NCBI RefSeq assembly: GCF_900141755.1
Contig: NZ_LT670844.1
Coordinates: 5,242,501 to 5,306,500 of the forward strand
Reading direction: 5' to 3'
From: Bradyrhizobium lablabi
GTDB lineage: Bacteria; Pseudomonadota; Alphaproteobacteria; Rhizobiales; Xanthobacteraceae
Length of the DNA: 64,000 bases
How positions within the stretch are numbered: position 1 is the first letter of the stretch; every line of letters begins with the position of its first letter. Position numbers and translations under genes: made by a program. Below are positions 7,918-16,672 of the stretch, in pieces. Below the pieces are notes generated by a model. That model worked only from the letters and a program-made list of their open reading frames with translations. It did not search any database and was not told the DNA's origin.

Positions 7918-8766
7918 TCATCCCAGGGCGATGAATTTGAAGGCATCGCCGTCGCGCTTGAGGTGGCCGGCGTTGTAATGGCCGCCGATCACCAAGGTCG
8001 GCGTGTCGGCGAACCGGGAGAACAATTCGCGCCGCGTCACCACAGACTGGACGGGGTCGGAATCCGCGGTCGATGACCAGCCGAGATGCGCCATCTGGCA
8101 GGGGTGATGGGCGACGTCGCCGGTGAGCAGGGCCGTTTCGCCGGCCGATTCGATGAGAATGCTCATATGGCCCGGGCTGTGGCCCGGTGTCGGGATCACT
8201 GTGATTTCATCGCCGAGCCGGGCGTCGCTGGCGACGAGGTCGGCCTTGCCGGCGTCGACGATCGGCTTTACGGAATCGCTGAAAACCGCCGCCTGCGAGG
8301 GCTCGTGGCTATGATCGCGCCAGTGCTCGTACTCGCCTCTGCCGAACACATAGCGGGCATTGACAAAAGTCGGCACCCACTTGCCGCCGGCGAGGGTCGT
8401 GTTCCAGCCGACGTGGTCGACATGCAGATGCGTGCACAGCACGGTGTCGATCGTCTCGGGCGCAAAACCGGCCTCCCGCATGGTTTCGAGGAAAGGGCCG
8501 TTTCGGTTATTCCAGGTCGGGACGTTGCGGCCCTCTTTGTCGTTGCCAAGCCCGGTATCGACCACGATCCGGCGCGACGGCGTCTCCACCACCAGCGCGT
8601 GGATCGACATTTTCAGCCGGCCTTCTTCGGTCGCGAAATGCGGGATCAGCCAGGGCAGTTTCCGGATTTCCTCGTTGCCGGCCAGGGGTAAGATGAATCG
8701 CGTGCTGCCGATCGTCTCCAGCTCGACGATTTTGGTGATTTTGACCTTGCCCACATTCCAGTGCAT
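7918..8766 (-). CDS. MBL-fold metallo-hydrolase (copy 2)
   Basis: The 282-residue protein carries THLHVDHVGW with H113, H115, D117 and H118, and TPGHSPGHMSI plus TGDVAHHP downstream, so both metal sites look intact. It is a paralogue of the protein at 5145-6014 and lies on the same strand, with a GST and an FAH-family gene between. About 200 nt separate it from the FAH start, so co-transcription is uncertain. The substrate is unknown. Confidence 0.88.
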   Translation of the reverse strand: MHWNVGKVKITKIVELETIGSTRFILPLAGNEEIRKLPWLIPHFATEEGRLKMSIHALVVETPSRRIVVDTGLGNDKEGRNVPTWNNRNGPFLETMREAGFAPETIDTVLCTHLHVDHVGWNTTLAGGKWVPTFVNARYVFGRGEYEHWRDHSHEPSQAAVFSDSVKPIVDAGKADLVASDARLGDEITVIPTPGHSPGHMSILIESAGETALLTGDVAHHPCQMAHLGWSSTADSDPVQSVVTRRELFSRFADTPTLVIGGHYNAGHLKRDGDAFKFIALG

Positions 8767-8896
8767 CCGCCGCCCTCTAAATGCTCGTTTCGTGTTCGTT
8801 TCTTGGGCGCAAAGATGCTGGTTTCCGTGCGTTCGCGCAATGGATCATCTTGCGGACAAGCGCGTTGACGGGCACGCAAGGCAAGGGAGCCGCAAG

Positions 8897-9307
8897 ATGC
8901 CAGAATTAGCGATTTCGGCCGAAAAGGTCGGTTTTTTGATCGAGAAAACCCGGGAATTCGATGCCAAGGAAGGCGCCACCGATCCGGATTCCGGGTCGAA
9001 CGGCGCCGACGACAACATGATCGACGTGCTCGAGGATGACGGCCGCGATCCCGTGGTGCGCGAGATCACCGGCTTCATCAATGCCATGACCGAAGACGAG
9101 CAGATCGACCTGATCGCGCTGATGCGGCTCGGCCGCGGCGACGGCACCATCGACGACTGGGACGAATTGCGCCGCGAGGCCGCGGACGGATTCAGCGAGA
9201 GCGCCGCGAGCGATCTGCTCGGCGAACCCCTGGTCAGCGATTACCTCGCCGAGGGGCTCGACCAGTTCGGCCTGACCTGGAACGACGAGCGGACCACGCC
9301 GGTGTAA
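8897..9307 (+). CDS. DUF3775 domain-containing protein
   Basis: This 136-residue acidic cytoplasmic protein contains MTEDEQIDLIALMRLGRGDGTIDDWDELRREA and LVSDYLAEGLDQFGL, characteristic of the DUF3775 family of alphaproteobacteria. No catalytic motif is visible and the function is unknown. The ATG at 8897 is chosen because AAGGGAG lies 8 nt upstream; the open frame extends far upstream only as antisense to the MBL gene. It is divergent from that gene, with 130 nt between them. Confidence 0.8.
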   Translation: MPELAISAEKVGFLIEKTREFDAKEGATDPDSGSNGADDNMIDVLEDDGRDPVVREITGFINAMTEDEQIDLIALMRLGRGDGTIDDWDELRREAADGFSESAASDLLGEPLVSDYLAEGLDQFGLTWNDERTTPV

Positions 9308-9311
9308 CGGT

Positions 9312-9510
9312 CACCTTACCCGCTTGCGGGGAGAGGTCGGATTGCTACGAGCGATGCCAACGGGTCGCGCGAACGCGCGCCCGATGACAGGCTCCGCATC
9401 GTCCGGAGTAATCCGGGTGAGGGGGACTCACCGCGCACTCCTCAACTTTAGAACTTGCGGAAGCGGCCCCTCACCCCAACCCTCTCCCCGCGAAGAGCGG
9501 GGCCAGGGAG
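9312..9510. repeat. Composite of extragenic palindromes
   Basis: Two units of the gccccgc/gcgggg family face each other at 9312-9340 (cccgcttgcggggagaggtcgg) and 9467-9510 (cccctcaccc ... cgcgaagagcgggg). Between them are fragments gcgcgaacgcgcgc and gatgacaggctccg that also occur in the cgtcattgcgagc family. The mosaic suggests one palindrome type was inserted into another. No gene is supported in this gap. Confidence 0.65.
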
Positions 9511-9546
9511 AAACGGCAATCGTCGCTACGCTTCGAATGAAGCCGA

Positions 9547-10539
9547 CTATGCTCGCGCGCAGTCGACGACGACGGTGCCGAGCTTGTCACCCTTTTCCAC
9601 GGCGAGATGCGCCTGCGCGGTCTGCGACAATGGAAACTGCGCGGCGATATTGTGGATGCGTGGACCCGCTGAGAGCCATTTGGAGATATCGGCCTGAGCG
9701 GTCGCCAGCAAAGGCGGCGGCAGCGCGAATAGCACCAGTGCGCGCAGCGCGATGCATTTCTCCATCAATTCGCGCATCGGCAATGTCGGGCTGCGATTGC
9801 CATTGGTGGCGTAGACGGCAATCGTCGAATTCATCGCCATCAGCTTCAGCGTCGTCGCGATGTTGCCGCCGAAGTCGACATCGACCACGCGGTCGACGCC
9901 GCGCTGCTCGGTGAAATCCATGACTTTTGCAACGACGTCGTCGGTTTTGTAGTTGACGACGAGATCAGCGCCGGCAAGGCGTGCTTCCATATCCTTTATG
10001 GCCGAGCTGACGGTCGCGATCACACGCGCGCCGCCCGCCTTCGCCAATTGCACGGCATAATGTCCGACGGCGCCGGCGCCGCCGGTGACCAGCACCGTCT
10101 GGCCCGCGATCGATCCATCGCCGAACAGGCAGGACCACGCGGTCATGCAGGGGATGCCGAGCGTGGCGCCGGCCGCAAAGGAAACATCGTCCGGCAACGG
10201 CGTCACCAAATAATCAGCGAGCGCGATATATTCGGCCGCGGTCCCGAAGGCGCGGCCGTTGCGCTGGCCGTTGAACAGCCAGACCCGCTGACCGATATCA
10301 AACCGGGTGACGCCGTCGCCGAGCTGTTCGATTATTCCAGCGCCATCGCTGTTCGGTATCACGCGCGAAAATTCCATCGCGCGATAGCTGCCGGCGCGGC
10401 GGCCGACATCGGCCGGATTGACGCCGGAAGCTTCCAGCCGGATGAGGACTTCGCCGGGGCCCGCCACCGGCGTCGGCATCTCGCCGAAGGTCAGGACATC
10501 GGCCGCCGCACCTGTTCGCTCGTACCAGACGGCCTTCAT
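9547..10539 (-). CDS. Zinc-independent quinone oxidoreductase / medium-chain dehydrogenase
   Basis: This 330-residue NADPH-dependent enzyme of the QOR class starts MKAVWYERTGAAADVLTFGE and has the GroES-like N-terminal domain, then the nucleotide motif VTGGAGAVGHYAVQLAKAGG (residues about 144-163). The zinc-binding cysteines of alcohol dehydrogenases are absent, which fits quinone oxidoreductases. It starts 14 nt after the SDR stop codon upstream, so the two genes form an operon. The natural substrate is unknown. Confidence 0.87.
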   Translation of the reverse strand: MKAVWYERTGAAADVLTFGEMPTPVAGPGEVLIRLEASGVNPADVGRRAGSYRAMEFSRVIPNSDGAGIIEQLGDGVTRFDIGQRVWLFNGQRNGRAFGTAAEYIALADYLVTPLPDDVSFAAGATLGIPCMTAWSCLFGDGSIAGQTVLVTGGAGAVGHYAVQLAKAGGARVIATVSSAIKDMEARLAGADLVVNYKTDDVVAKVMDFTEQRGVDRVVDVDFGGNIATTLKLMAMNSTIAVYATNGNRSPTLPMRELMEKCIALRALVLFALPPPLLATAQADISKWLSAGPRIHNIAAQFPLSQTAQAHLAVEKGDKLGTVVVDCARA

Positions 10540-10553
10540 TCCAGCACCTCTGC

Positions 10554-11339
10554 TTAGAGCGTGCCCGGGAACGCGCCGCCGTCGAGCAGGATGTTCTGGC
10601 CGGTGATGAAGCCGGCCTTGGCGCCGCACAGAAACGCGCAGGCGAGCCCAAATTCCTCGGGGTCGCCAAAGCGTCCGGCGGGATTTTGTTTGGCCCGCTC
10701 TGCCAACAACTGATCCACCGTGATCCCGCGCCGCTCCGCTTCCGCCTTCGCGACCGCGCCGCGCAGCCGATCGGTGTCGAAAGGCCCCGGCAGCAGGGCA
10801 TTGATGGTGACGTTATTGATCACGGTTTTCCGCGCGATGCCGGCGACGAAGCCGGTGAGGCCGGTGCGCGCGCCGTTGGACAGTCCCAGGACCTCGATCG
10901 GCGCCTTCACCGCGGCGGAAGTGATGTTGACGATGCGGCCGAATTTGCGGGCCATCATGCCGTCGACCGTCGCCTTGATCAGCTCGATCGGGGTCAGCAT
11001 GTTGGCGTCCAGCGCCTTGATCCAGTCGTCGCGGGTCCAGTTGCGGAAATCGCCGGGCGGCGGGCCGCCGGCATTGTTGACGAGGATATCCGGCTCGGGA
11101 CAGGCCTTTAGGACGGCCTCGCGTCCCGCGGGTGTCGTGATGTCGCCGACGATTTCGGTCACGGTGACGGTCGGATTGGCCTTGCGTATCTCACCCGCGG
11201 TCTTCGCCAGCGCTTCCGCACCGCGCGCCGTCAGCGTGACATGCACCCCTTCATTCGCCAGCGCGATCGCGCAGGCCCGTCCCAATCCCTTGCTCGATGC
11301 GCACACGATGGCGCGGCGGCCTTTGATCCCAAGATCCAC
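10554..11339 (-). CDS. SDR-fold protein with altered YxxxK site
   Basis: This 261-residue Rossmann-fold protein has a cofactor motif CASSKGLGRA (residues 13-22), NNAGG (88-92) and the catalytic-serine position S141 in NITSAAV. The usual Tyr-x-x-x-Lys that should follow is replaced by S154-N-G-A-R158 (VLGLSNGARTGL). Tyr and Lys are essential in classical short-chain dehydrogenases, so this member may use different chemistry or not be a dehydrogenase. The C-terminus (GQNILLDGGAFPG) is normal. It lies directly upstream of the quinone oxidoreductase gene. Confidence 0.85.
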   Translation of the reverse strand: MDLGIKGRRAIVCASSKGLGRACAIALANEGVHVTLTARGAEALAKTAGEIRKANPTVTVTEIVGDITTPAGREAVLKACPEPDILVNNAGGPPPGDFRNWTRDDWIKALDANMLTPIELIKATVDGMMARKFGRIVNITSAAVKAPIEVLGLSNGARTGLTGFVAGIARKTVINNVTINALLPGPFDTDRLRGAVAKAEAERRGITVDQLLAERAKQNPAGRFGDPEEFGLACAFLCGAKAGFITGQNILLDGGAFPGTL

Positions 11340-11460
11340 TGTCTCGCTCCCGTTATGTCAGGTGATTTTTGACGTCCGATCCCAACACTCTAGCGAACCC
11401 GGGCGCCGCTGATAAGGGACCGGGCTCTGCCTAAATGCATATCTGGGGACTATGCCGGGC

Positions 11461-11976
11461 TCAAATCCGCTGGTCTTTCCTGAGCCGGTCGATATAGGCC
11501 ACGACGTCCGGCGGCAGCGACTGAAAGCCCCTTTGGCCGGCGACCGACAACAGCGGCCGCAGCCGCGAAGCGGCAAGATACGCCGGCTGGCGCTCCGATG
11601 GCACCAGGGTATCGAACATCAGCACGACCGTGGTCGCGATCAGGCCGACGCGTACCGCGCCGAGCGCCGCGCCGGCGAGGCGATCGCCGAGGCCTGGTTC
11701 CGTTCCCATGGTTTCGTCGAGCGCGATTCGCATCAGTTTTCCGAGCCCGATCCCGGTGGCGAGGAAAATCCCGAACAGGATCGGCGCGTTTTCCAACAGC
11801 GGCGTGCCCGGCTGGCTGCCGATCGCCGGGGCAACAAATGTCATCGCCCAGGCCGCGATCGGCATCGCGATCAGATAGGCGAGGATCGTCACCGCGCTGC
11901 GCAGCAAGCCGGCATTGAAGCCGGTGACGACGGCGATGGCCAATCCCAGATAGACCGCGGCGTCGAAACCGTTCAT
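11461..11976 (-). CDS. CvpA family inner-membrane protein
   Basis: This 171-residue protein starts MNGFDAAVYLGLAIAVVTGF and has four predicted transmembrane helices in residues 5-125, with the GLGDRLAGAALGAVRVGLI segment that marks the colicin V production protein family. The family is involved in envelope integrity and colicin V export in enterobacteria, while its role in alphaproteobacteria is unclear. The gene stands alone between converging or spaced neighbours. Confidence 0.85.
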   Translation of the reverse strand: MNGFDAAVYLGLAIAVVTGFNAGLLRSAVTILAYLIAMPIAAWAMTFVAPAIGSQPGTPLLENAPILFGIFLATGIGLGKLMRIALDETMGTEPGLGDRLAGAALGAVRVGLIATTVVLMFDTLVPSERQPAYLAASRLRPLLSVAGQRGFQSLPPDVVAYIDRLRKDQRI

Positions 11977-12165
11977 GGACGAGAATTTTCCGCCTGTTGC
12001 GTGGGTTGGATTTGGTCAACCAAACGGGTTTGAGATCGCTAAAATCGTCTGTATCAATAAAACCGCAGATATCGCGGAGTCCATGTCCGGTCTATTCGAC
12101 GTCAGTAAAGAAATCATTCTCGACGGCGGATTTTTGCTGACGTGATGCAGCGGTAACTATCTCCA

Positions 12166-12285
12166 CGTCATTGCGAGCCAACGGGTCGGCGCAAAGCGCC
12201 GCCCGATGACAGGCTCCGCGAAGCAATCCATAGCGCGACAAGGCAAGTGTGGATTGCTTCGTCGCTTTCGCTCCTCGCAATGACG
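12166..12285. repeat. Extragenic palindrome (cgtcattgcgagc family), copy 2
   Basis: It begins cgtcattgcgagccaacggg and ends ctcctcgcaatgacg, with an internal inverted gaagcaatccatagcg / gtggattgcttcgtcg pair. It is a shorter relative of the element at 6686-6840. It accounts for the 3' part of the 322-nt gap between the CvpA start and the GMC stop; nothing else is seen in that gap. Confidence 0.85.
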
Positions 12286-12298
12286 ATGCGGCGCGAAA

Positions 12299-13912
12299 TC
12301 AATTCGCCCGCATCTCGGCCTTGATCATGTCGGCGGCCTTTTCGCCGATCATGATGGTCGGCGCGTTGGTGTTGCCGCCGATCAAGGTCGGCATGATCGA
12401 GGCATCGACCACGCGCAGGCCTTCGAGGCCGTGGACTTTCAGTTTCGGGTCGACCACGGCGAGCGGATCGCCAGTGCCCATCTTGCAGGTGCCGACCGGG
12501 TGATAGACGGTGTCGACGCGCTCGCGCAGGATTTTTCGGATATCGGCGTCGGTCTCGATGCCCGCGGTGAAGACGTCGGAGGTTTGCAGCGCCTTGAGCG
12601 CGGGCGCATCGAGCAGCCGTTTTGTGGTCTTGAAGCCGGCAACCATGGTGTCGAGATCGGCCTCCTCGCCGAGAAAATTCGGATCGATCGCAGGCGCTGC
12701 CAGCGGATCGGCGCTCTGCAGCCAGACGCTGCCGCGGCTGTGCGGCCGCAGCAGGCAGACATGGCACGAGAAGCCGGTGCCCCAGCGCGGCTTGCGGCCA
12801 TGATCGTTCACCATCGCCATGCAGAAATGCAGTTGGATGTCGGGCACGTCGAGGTCGGGGCGGGTTTTGAGGAAGCCGCCGCATTCGGCGACGTTGGAGG
12901 TCATCGGTCCGCGCCGTTCGCGGCGATATTGCGCGATCCCCTTGAAGATCCGCGCGATGCCGCCGAACGACAGCCCCGCAAAGTACGGCGCGTCGGAGGT
13001 GAAGCCGAAAACAAAATCCGGATGGTCCTGCAGGTTCTGCCCGACGCCGGGCAGATGATGCGTGGTCGCGATGCCGTGTTTTGCCAGCGCGGCACTGTTG
13101 CCGATGCCCGACAGCATCAGCAGTTGCGGGGTCTGGAACGTGCCGGAGGACAGGATCACCTCGCGGCGGGCCCAGATTTGTTTGGTCTCCTTGCCTTGCA
13201 AATATTCGACGCCGATCGCGCGGTTACGCTCGAACAAAATGCGGGTGGCCCGCGCTTGGGTCTCGACGCGCAGGTTCGCGCGCTTGCCCAGATGTGGGTG
13301 AATGTAACCGCGCGCCGCGCTCCAGCGCTCGCCGTTCTTTTGCGTGACTTGGTATGTGCCGAGCCCCTCCTGCTCCTCGGCATTAAAATCGTCGCGGATG
13401 CGAAATTGCGCCTCACGCGCGGCCTGCAGATAGGTCTCCCGCACTGGATTGTCGGAGCGGAGCCCCGTGACATGGAGCGGGCCGCCTTTTCCGTGATACT
13501 CGCCGTCGAGTTCGGAATTATCCTCCGAGCGCTTGAAATAGGGCAGCACGTCGGCATAGGACCAGCCGGTGTTGCCGAGCGCGGCCCAGTGGTCGTAATC
13601 GCTGCGGTGGCCGCGGATATAGACCATGGCATTGATCGCCGACGAGCCGCCGAGCCCCTTGCCGCGCGGCTGATAGCCGATGCGCCCGTTGAGACCCGGT
13701 TGCGGCACCGTATCGAAGGCCCAGTTGTTGACCTTGCCGGAGATCATCAGGATCATCGCGCCTGGCGACGTCACGACCCAATTGTCGCATTCCCCGCCGG
13801 CTTCCAGCAGCGCCACCGACGTGTTGGGATCCTCGGAGAGCCTGCTCGCGACCGCGCAGCCCCCGGAACCGCCGCCAACCACCACGAAATCGAATGTGTC
13901 CGTCACGCCCAA
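12299..13912 (-). CDS. GMC family FAD-dependent oxidoreductase (choline dehydrogenase-like)
   Basis: This 537-residue flavoenzyme oxidises an alcohol using FAD. The ADP-binding motif VVVGGGSGGCAVASRL is at residues 10-25, GMC signature 1 is PRGKGLGGSSAINAMVYIRG (about 83-102), and signature 2 includes SSGTFQTPQLLMLSGIG. The active-site His lies in VYHPVGTCKMG, and the C-terminal VDASIMPTLIGGNTNAPTI is canonical. The length is typical of bacterial alcohol or choline dehydrogenase-like members. The substrate is unknown. Confidence 0.92.
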   Translation of the reverse strand: MGVTDTFDFVVVGGGSGGCAVASRLSEDPNTSVALLEAGGECDNWVVTSPGAMILMISGKVNNWAFDTVPQPGLNGRIGYQPRGKGLGGSSAINAMVYIRGHRSDYDHWAALGNTGWSYADVLPYFKRSEDNSELDGEYHGKGGPLHVTGLRSDNPVRETYLQAAREAQFRIRDDFNAEEQEGLGTYQVTQKNGERWSAARGYIHPHLGKRANLRVETQARATRILFERNRAIGVEYLQGKETKQIWARREVILSSGTFQTPQLLMLSGIGNSAALAKHGIATTHHLPGVGQNLQDHPDFVFGFTSDAPYFAGLSFGGIARIFKGIAQYRRERRGPMTSNVAECGGFLKTRPDLDVPDIQLHFCMAMVNDHGRKPRWGTGFSCHVCLLRPHSRGSVWLQSADPLAAPAIDPNFLGEEADLDTMVAGFKTTKRLLDAPALKALQTSDVFTAGIETDADIRKILRERVDTVYHPVGTCKMGTGDPLAVVDPKLKVHGLEGLRVVDASIMPTLIGGNTNAPTIMIGEKAADMIKAEMRAN

Positions 13913-14235
13913 TCCCCCCAGATTCGCATATCGCCCGGCGCATTGGCCGGGCTGTTGGCCCGAAGGCTGGGCTTTTGCGCAAGTTCTGGCAAGAGGGGCC
14001 GGTTAGGCGGGTTTTCGCGACGAATTTGCCCGTTTTGGCCGTCACAAAATCCTCAAAAGTCGGCTTCCGGCCCTTTCCAAAGCAGACCTGCGTTGGTACA
14101 TACCCCCAGCGACCCAACGGCCTTTGCCAAGGGTTGCCTTCTCAGGAAGCCTCCGGACGGGATCGATCGGCGCTTTGCGCGGTGGCCAAACCCGTTTCGG
14201 CATTCGGTTTTTTAACGAGGGCGCGCAAGGTTTAT
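13913..14235. other. Intergenic region between GMC gene and tRNA
   Basis: No gene is supported in these 323 bases. A hairpin gcccggc/gccgggc lies at 13933-13952 in the 5' leader of the GMC gene. The tRNA promoter must lie in the right part, but no confident -35/-10 pair was identified. Confidence 0.5.
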
Positions 14236-14312
<77 letters not shown>

Positions 14313-14326
14313 AGTTAGACCGAAGC

Positions 14327-14361
14327 TCCCGTAGCGAAAGCTGCGGGAGTTTCGCGTTTTC
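14327..14361 (+). terminator. Rho-independent terminator after tRNA-fMet
   Basis: The stem ctcccgtagc (14327-14336) pairs with gctgcgggag (14341-14350) across a gaaa tetraloop with one G-T pair. It is followed by tttcgcgtttt. It lies 14 nt after the tRNA CCA end. Confidence 0.8.
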
Positions 14362-14673
14362 GCGATCATCCGTGCGCGGCGCGGCCTCCTAACGACTAAG
14401 CCCGCATCGACGTGACCTCCATGGTCGCGGCAACGTTCCGCCGGCGGCGCGCCTCAATATTGCAACGCTTAGATTCGCGAAGGACCCGCCGATAGTTGCG
14501 CCGCGCCGGGGCAACGCTTGTGAAAAAGACTCTGCTATCGGCCGCGCTCATGAGTGCCTTCGGCGGGTAACGCCAGCGAACTTTCCCTCGAAGGGCGGGA
14601 ATAATGTCATGCGCATCAGAGTCTCGCTGTCAAAGGATTTAACAAGTCCAGGCAGCGGGAACTCTGCAGAGCG
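14362..14673. other. Intergenic region between tRNA terminator and small protein gene
   Basis: No gene, repeat or clear regulatory motif is seen in these roughly 310 bases. Short open frames on both strands have no ribosome-binding site or recognisable product. Confidence 0.4.
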
Positions 14674-14865
14674 ATGGGCAAAGAAAAACAATGCTCGCCT
14701 GACAGGCTTGATTGGGACAACCTCGCAGCGGACGCCCTGGAGCTTGCCCGATTGATGCCCCCGGGTCCGGAGCGTAACCAGGCCCTCAAATTGGCAAGCC
14801 AAATTCGGTGCACTGCCGATGCGCGGGGATTGATCTTTGCAAAGCGGGGCAGGCCGCGAAAGTAA
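14674..14865 (+). CDS. Small conserved protein with PPGPER and KRGRPRK motifs
   Basis: This 63-residue protein reads LDWDNLAADALELARLMPPG and then PER, followed by ALKLASQIRCTADARGLIFA and a basic AT-hook-like tail KRGRPRK. I recognise this arrangement as a recurrent small protein in Bradyrhizobium genomes; its function is not known. The basic tail could bind DNA, which is inference. It is followed by a hairpin (ggttgcgg/ccgcaacc, 14878-14896). Confidence 0.6.
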   Translation: MGKEKQCSPDRLDWDNLAADALELARLMPPGPERNQALKLASQIRCTADARGLIFAKRGRPRK

Positions 14866-14877
14866 AGATCTCGGTGG

Positions 14878-14945
14878 TTGCGGTCTCCGCAACCGAGCTT
14901 GTTTGCAAAAACCCGGTCCCTGCGGCCGGGGTTTTCGTTTTTTGG
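14878..14945 (+). terminator. Tandem terminator hairpins
   Basis: A first stem ggttgcgg/ccgcaacc (14878-14896) is followed by a second, cccgg...ccggg (14912-14930), ending in gttttcgtttttt (14930-14943). The T-run supports intrinsic termination of the small gene before the ThDP enzyme gene. Confidence 0.7.
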
Positions 14946-15031
14946 GGGCGATCCACGTTCTCGTAGCCTATATCCTGTTCAATCAGACGGAACTGTCTTG
15001 GGCATTCTCGGATGCACGGAAGGGGTCGAAC

Positions 15032-16666
15032 ATGAAGGGATCGGATCTGCTCGTGGCGGCCCTCGAGAACGAGGGCGTCGATCGAATCTACGGAGTGCCG
15101 GGTGAAGAAAACCTCGACGTTGTCGATAGCCTTCGGCGATCTTCGATCGAGCTGATCGTCACCCGTCACGAGCAGCCGGCGGCTTTTATGGCCGCCACTT
15201 ACGGGCGGCTTACGGGCAAGCCCGGTGTCGCGCTCTCGACACTCGGTCCCGGCGCGCTCAACCTCGTCACTGGTGCTGCCTACGGATTTCTCGGTGGCAT
15301 GCCGATGGTGCTGATGACCGGCCAGAAGGCCATTCGACAGAGCCGGCAAGGGCACTTCCAGATCGTCGATATCGTCGCGACCATGCGCCCGCTCGCAAAA
15401 CAGTCGCAACAGGTCGTGAGCGCATCGAGCATTCCGACGCTGGTCCGCAATGCGTTTCGCATCGCCGCCGAAGAGCGCCCCGGCCCGGTACATCTCGAAT
15501 TGCCCGAAGACATCGCCAGGGAGGAAGCGGGCGATGTGGCGCTGGTGCCGCCGCATGCCGTGGAGATTCCCGTTCCCTCGCCGGAAGCCATCAAGCGCGC
15601 ATCCGAGCTGATCCTGGCGGCGAAGTTTCCATTGCTGATGTTCGGCGCCGGCGCCAATCGGCCCCGGCTCGCGCCGGCGCTTTCCGAGTTCGTTCACCGC
15701 GTCCGCATCCCCTTCTTCAACACGCAGATGGGCAAGGGCGCCGTCGGTGGTGCGTCGGACTTCTATCTCGGCACCGCGGCCTTGAGCGAGCGCGATTACG
15801 TCCACCGGGCGATTGATCGCGCCGACCTGATCGTGACCATCGGGCACGAGACGGTTGAGAAGCCGCCGTTCCTGATGACCCAGGGCCGGCATCAGGTCAT
15901 TCATATCGGGTTCGAGCCGGCGGCGGTTGAGGAGGTCTATTTTCCGCAAGCCGAAGTCGTCGGCGACATCGCGAGCGGCCTTGGCCTGCTCGCCGGCCTG
16001 CTGGAGGGCAAGGTCAGGATGAATCCGGATTGGGTCGCCTTGCGCAAGGAGATCCTCCGTCACATCACCGATCGTGCCGACGAAGATCGCTTTCCCCTGA
16101 CCCCGCAACGCATCGTGCACGATGTCCGGCAGGTGATGCCGCCCGACGGCATCGTCGCGCTCGACAACGGCATGTACAAGATCTGGTTTGCGCGCAACTA
16201 CCGCACCGACGTCGCCAACACGCTTCTGCTCGACAACGCGCTGGCCACGATGGGCGCCGGTCTGCCGTCGGGGATGATGGCGGCGCTGCTTTATCCCAAA
16301 CGCCGCGTGCTGGTGGTCGCCGGCGACGGCGGTTTCATGATGAACAGCCAGGAGCTCGAGACCGCGCGGCGACTAAATCTCGATCTCGTGGTGATGATCA
16401 TCGAAGATCACGCCTATGGCATGATCCGCTGGAAGCAGGCCGTTGACGGAATGCCGGACTTTGGGCTGAGTTTTGGCAATCCCGATTTTGTCACCTATGC
16501 CGCCGCCTATGGCGCGCGCGGGCGGCGCGTCACTTCGGCGTCGGAATTGGTGCCGGCGCTGGAGCAGGCATTTTCCGCCGGCGGGCTGCACCTGATCGCC
16601 GTTCCGATCGACTACAGCGAGAACATTCGCGTTCTGGTCGACGAGCTCCGGCATATGCAGGATTAG
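15032..16666 (+). CDS. ThDP-dependent acetolactate-synthase-like large subunit
   Basis: This 544-residue enzyme has the three-domain thiamine diphosphate fold. The catalytic glutamate is E47 in VTRHEQPAAFMAATYGRLTG, the central domain contains LLMFGAGANRPRL, and the C-terminal ThDP-binding motif is GDGGFMMNSQEL. This is the IlvB/oxalyl-CoA decarboxylase superfamily. No IlvN regulatory subunit is encoded nearby, so a catabolic or specialised role is more likely than branched-chain amino acid synthesis. The start ATG 15032 has GAAGGGG 8-14 nt upstream. DUF4345 follows after 6 nt. Confidence 0.85.
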   Translation: MKGSDLLVAALENEGVDRIYGVPGEENLDVVDSLRRSSIELIVTRHEQPAAFMAATYGRLTGKPGVALSTLGPGALNLVTGAAYGFLGGMPMVLMTGQKAIRQSRQGHFQIVDIVATMRPLAKQSQQVVSASSIPTLVRNAFRIAAEERPGPVHLELPEDIAREEAGDVALVPPHAVEIPVPSPEAIKRASELILAAKFPLLMFGAGANRPRLAPALSEFVHRVRIPFFNTQMGKGAVGGASDFYLGTAALSERDYVHRAIDRADLIVTIGHETVEKPPFLMTQGRHQVIHIGFEPAAVEEVYFPQAEVVGDIASGLGLLAGLLEGKVRMNPDWVALRKEILRHITDRADEDRFPLTPQRIVHDVRQVMPPDGIVALDNGMYKIWFARNYRTDVANTLLLDNALATMGAGLPSGMMAALLYPKRRVLVVAGDGGFMMNSQELETARRLNLDLVVMIIEDHAYGMIRWKQAVDGMPDFGLSFGNPDFVTYAAAYGARGRRVTSASELVPALEQAFSAGGLHLIAVPIDYSENIRVLVDELRHMQD

Positions 16667-16672
16667 CGGGGC

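Noticed and set aside
12431..14215. 594-codon open frame on the plus strand
   Set aside because: It is antisense to the GMC oxidoreductase, rich in Arg, Ala and Gly, and has no recognised domain. Such long antisense frames are usual in GC-rich DNA.
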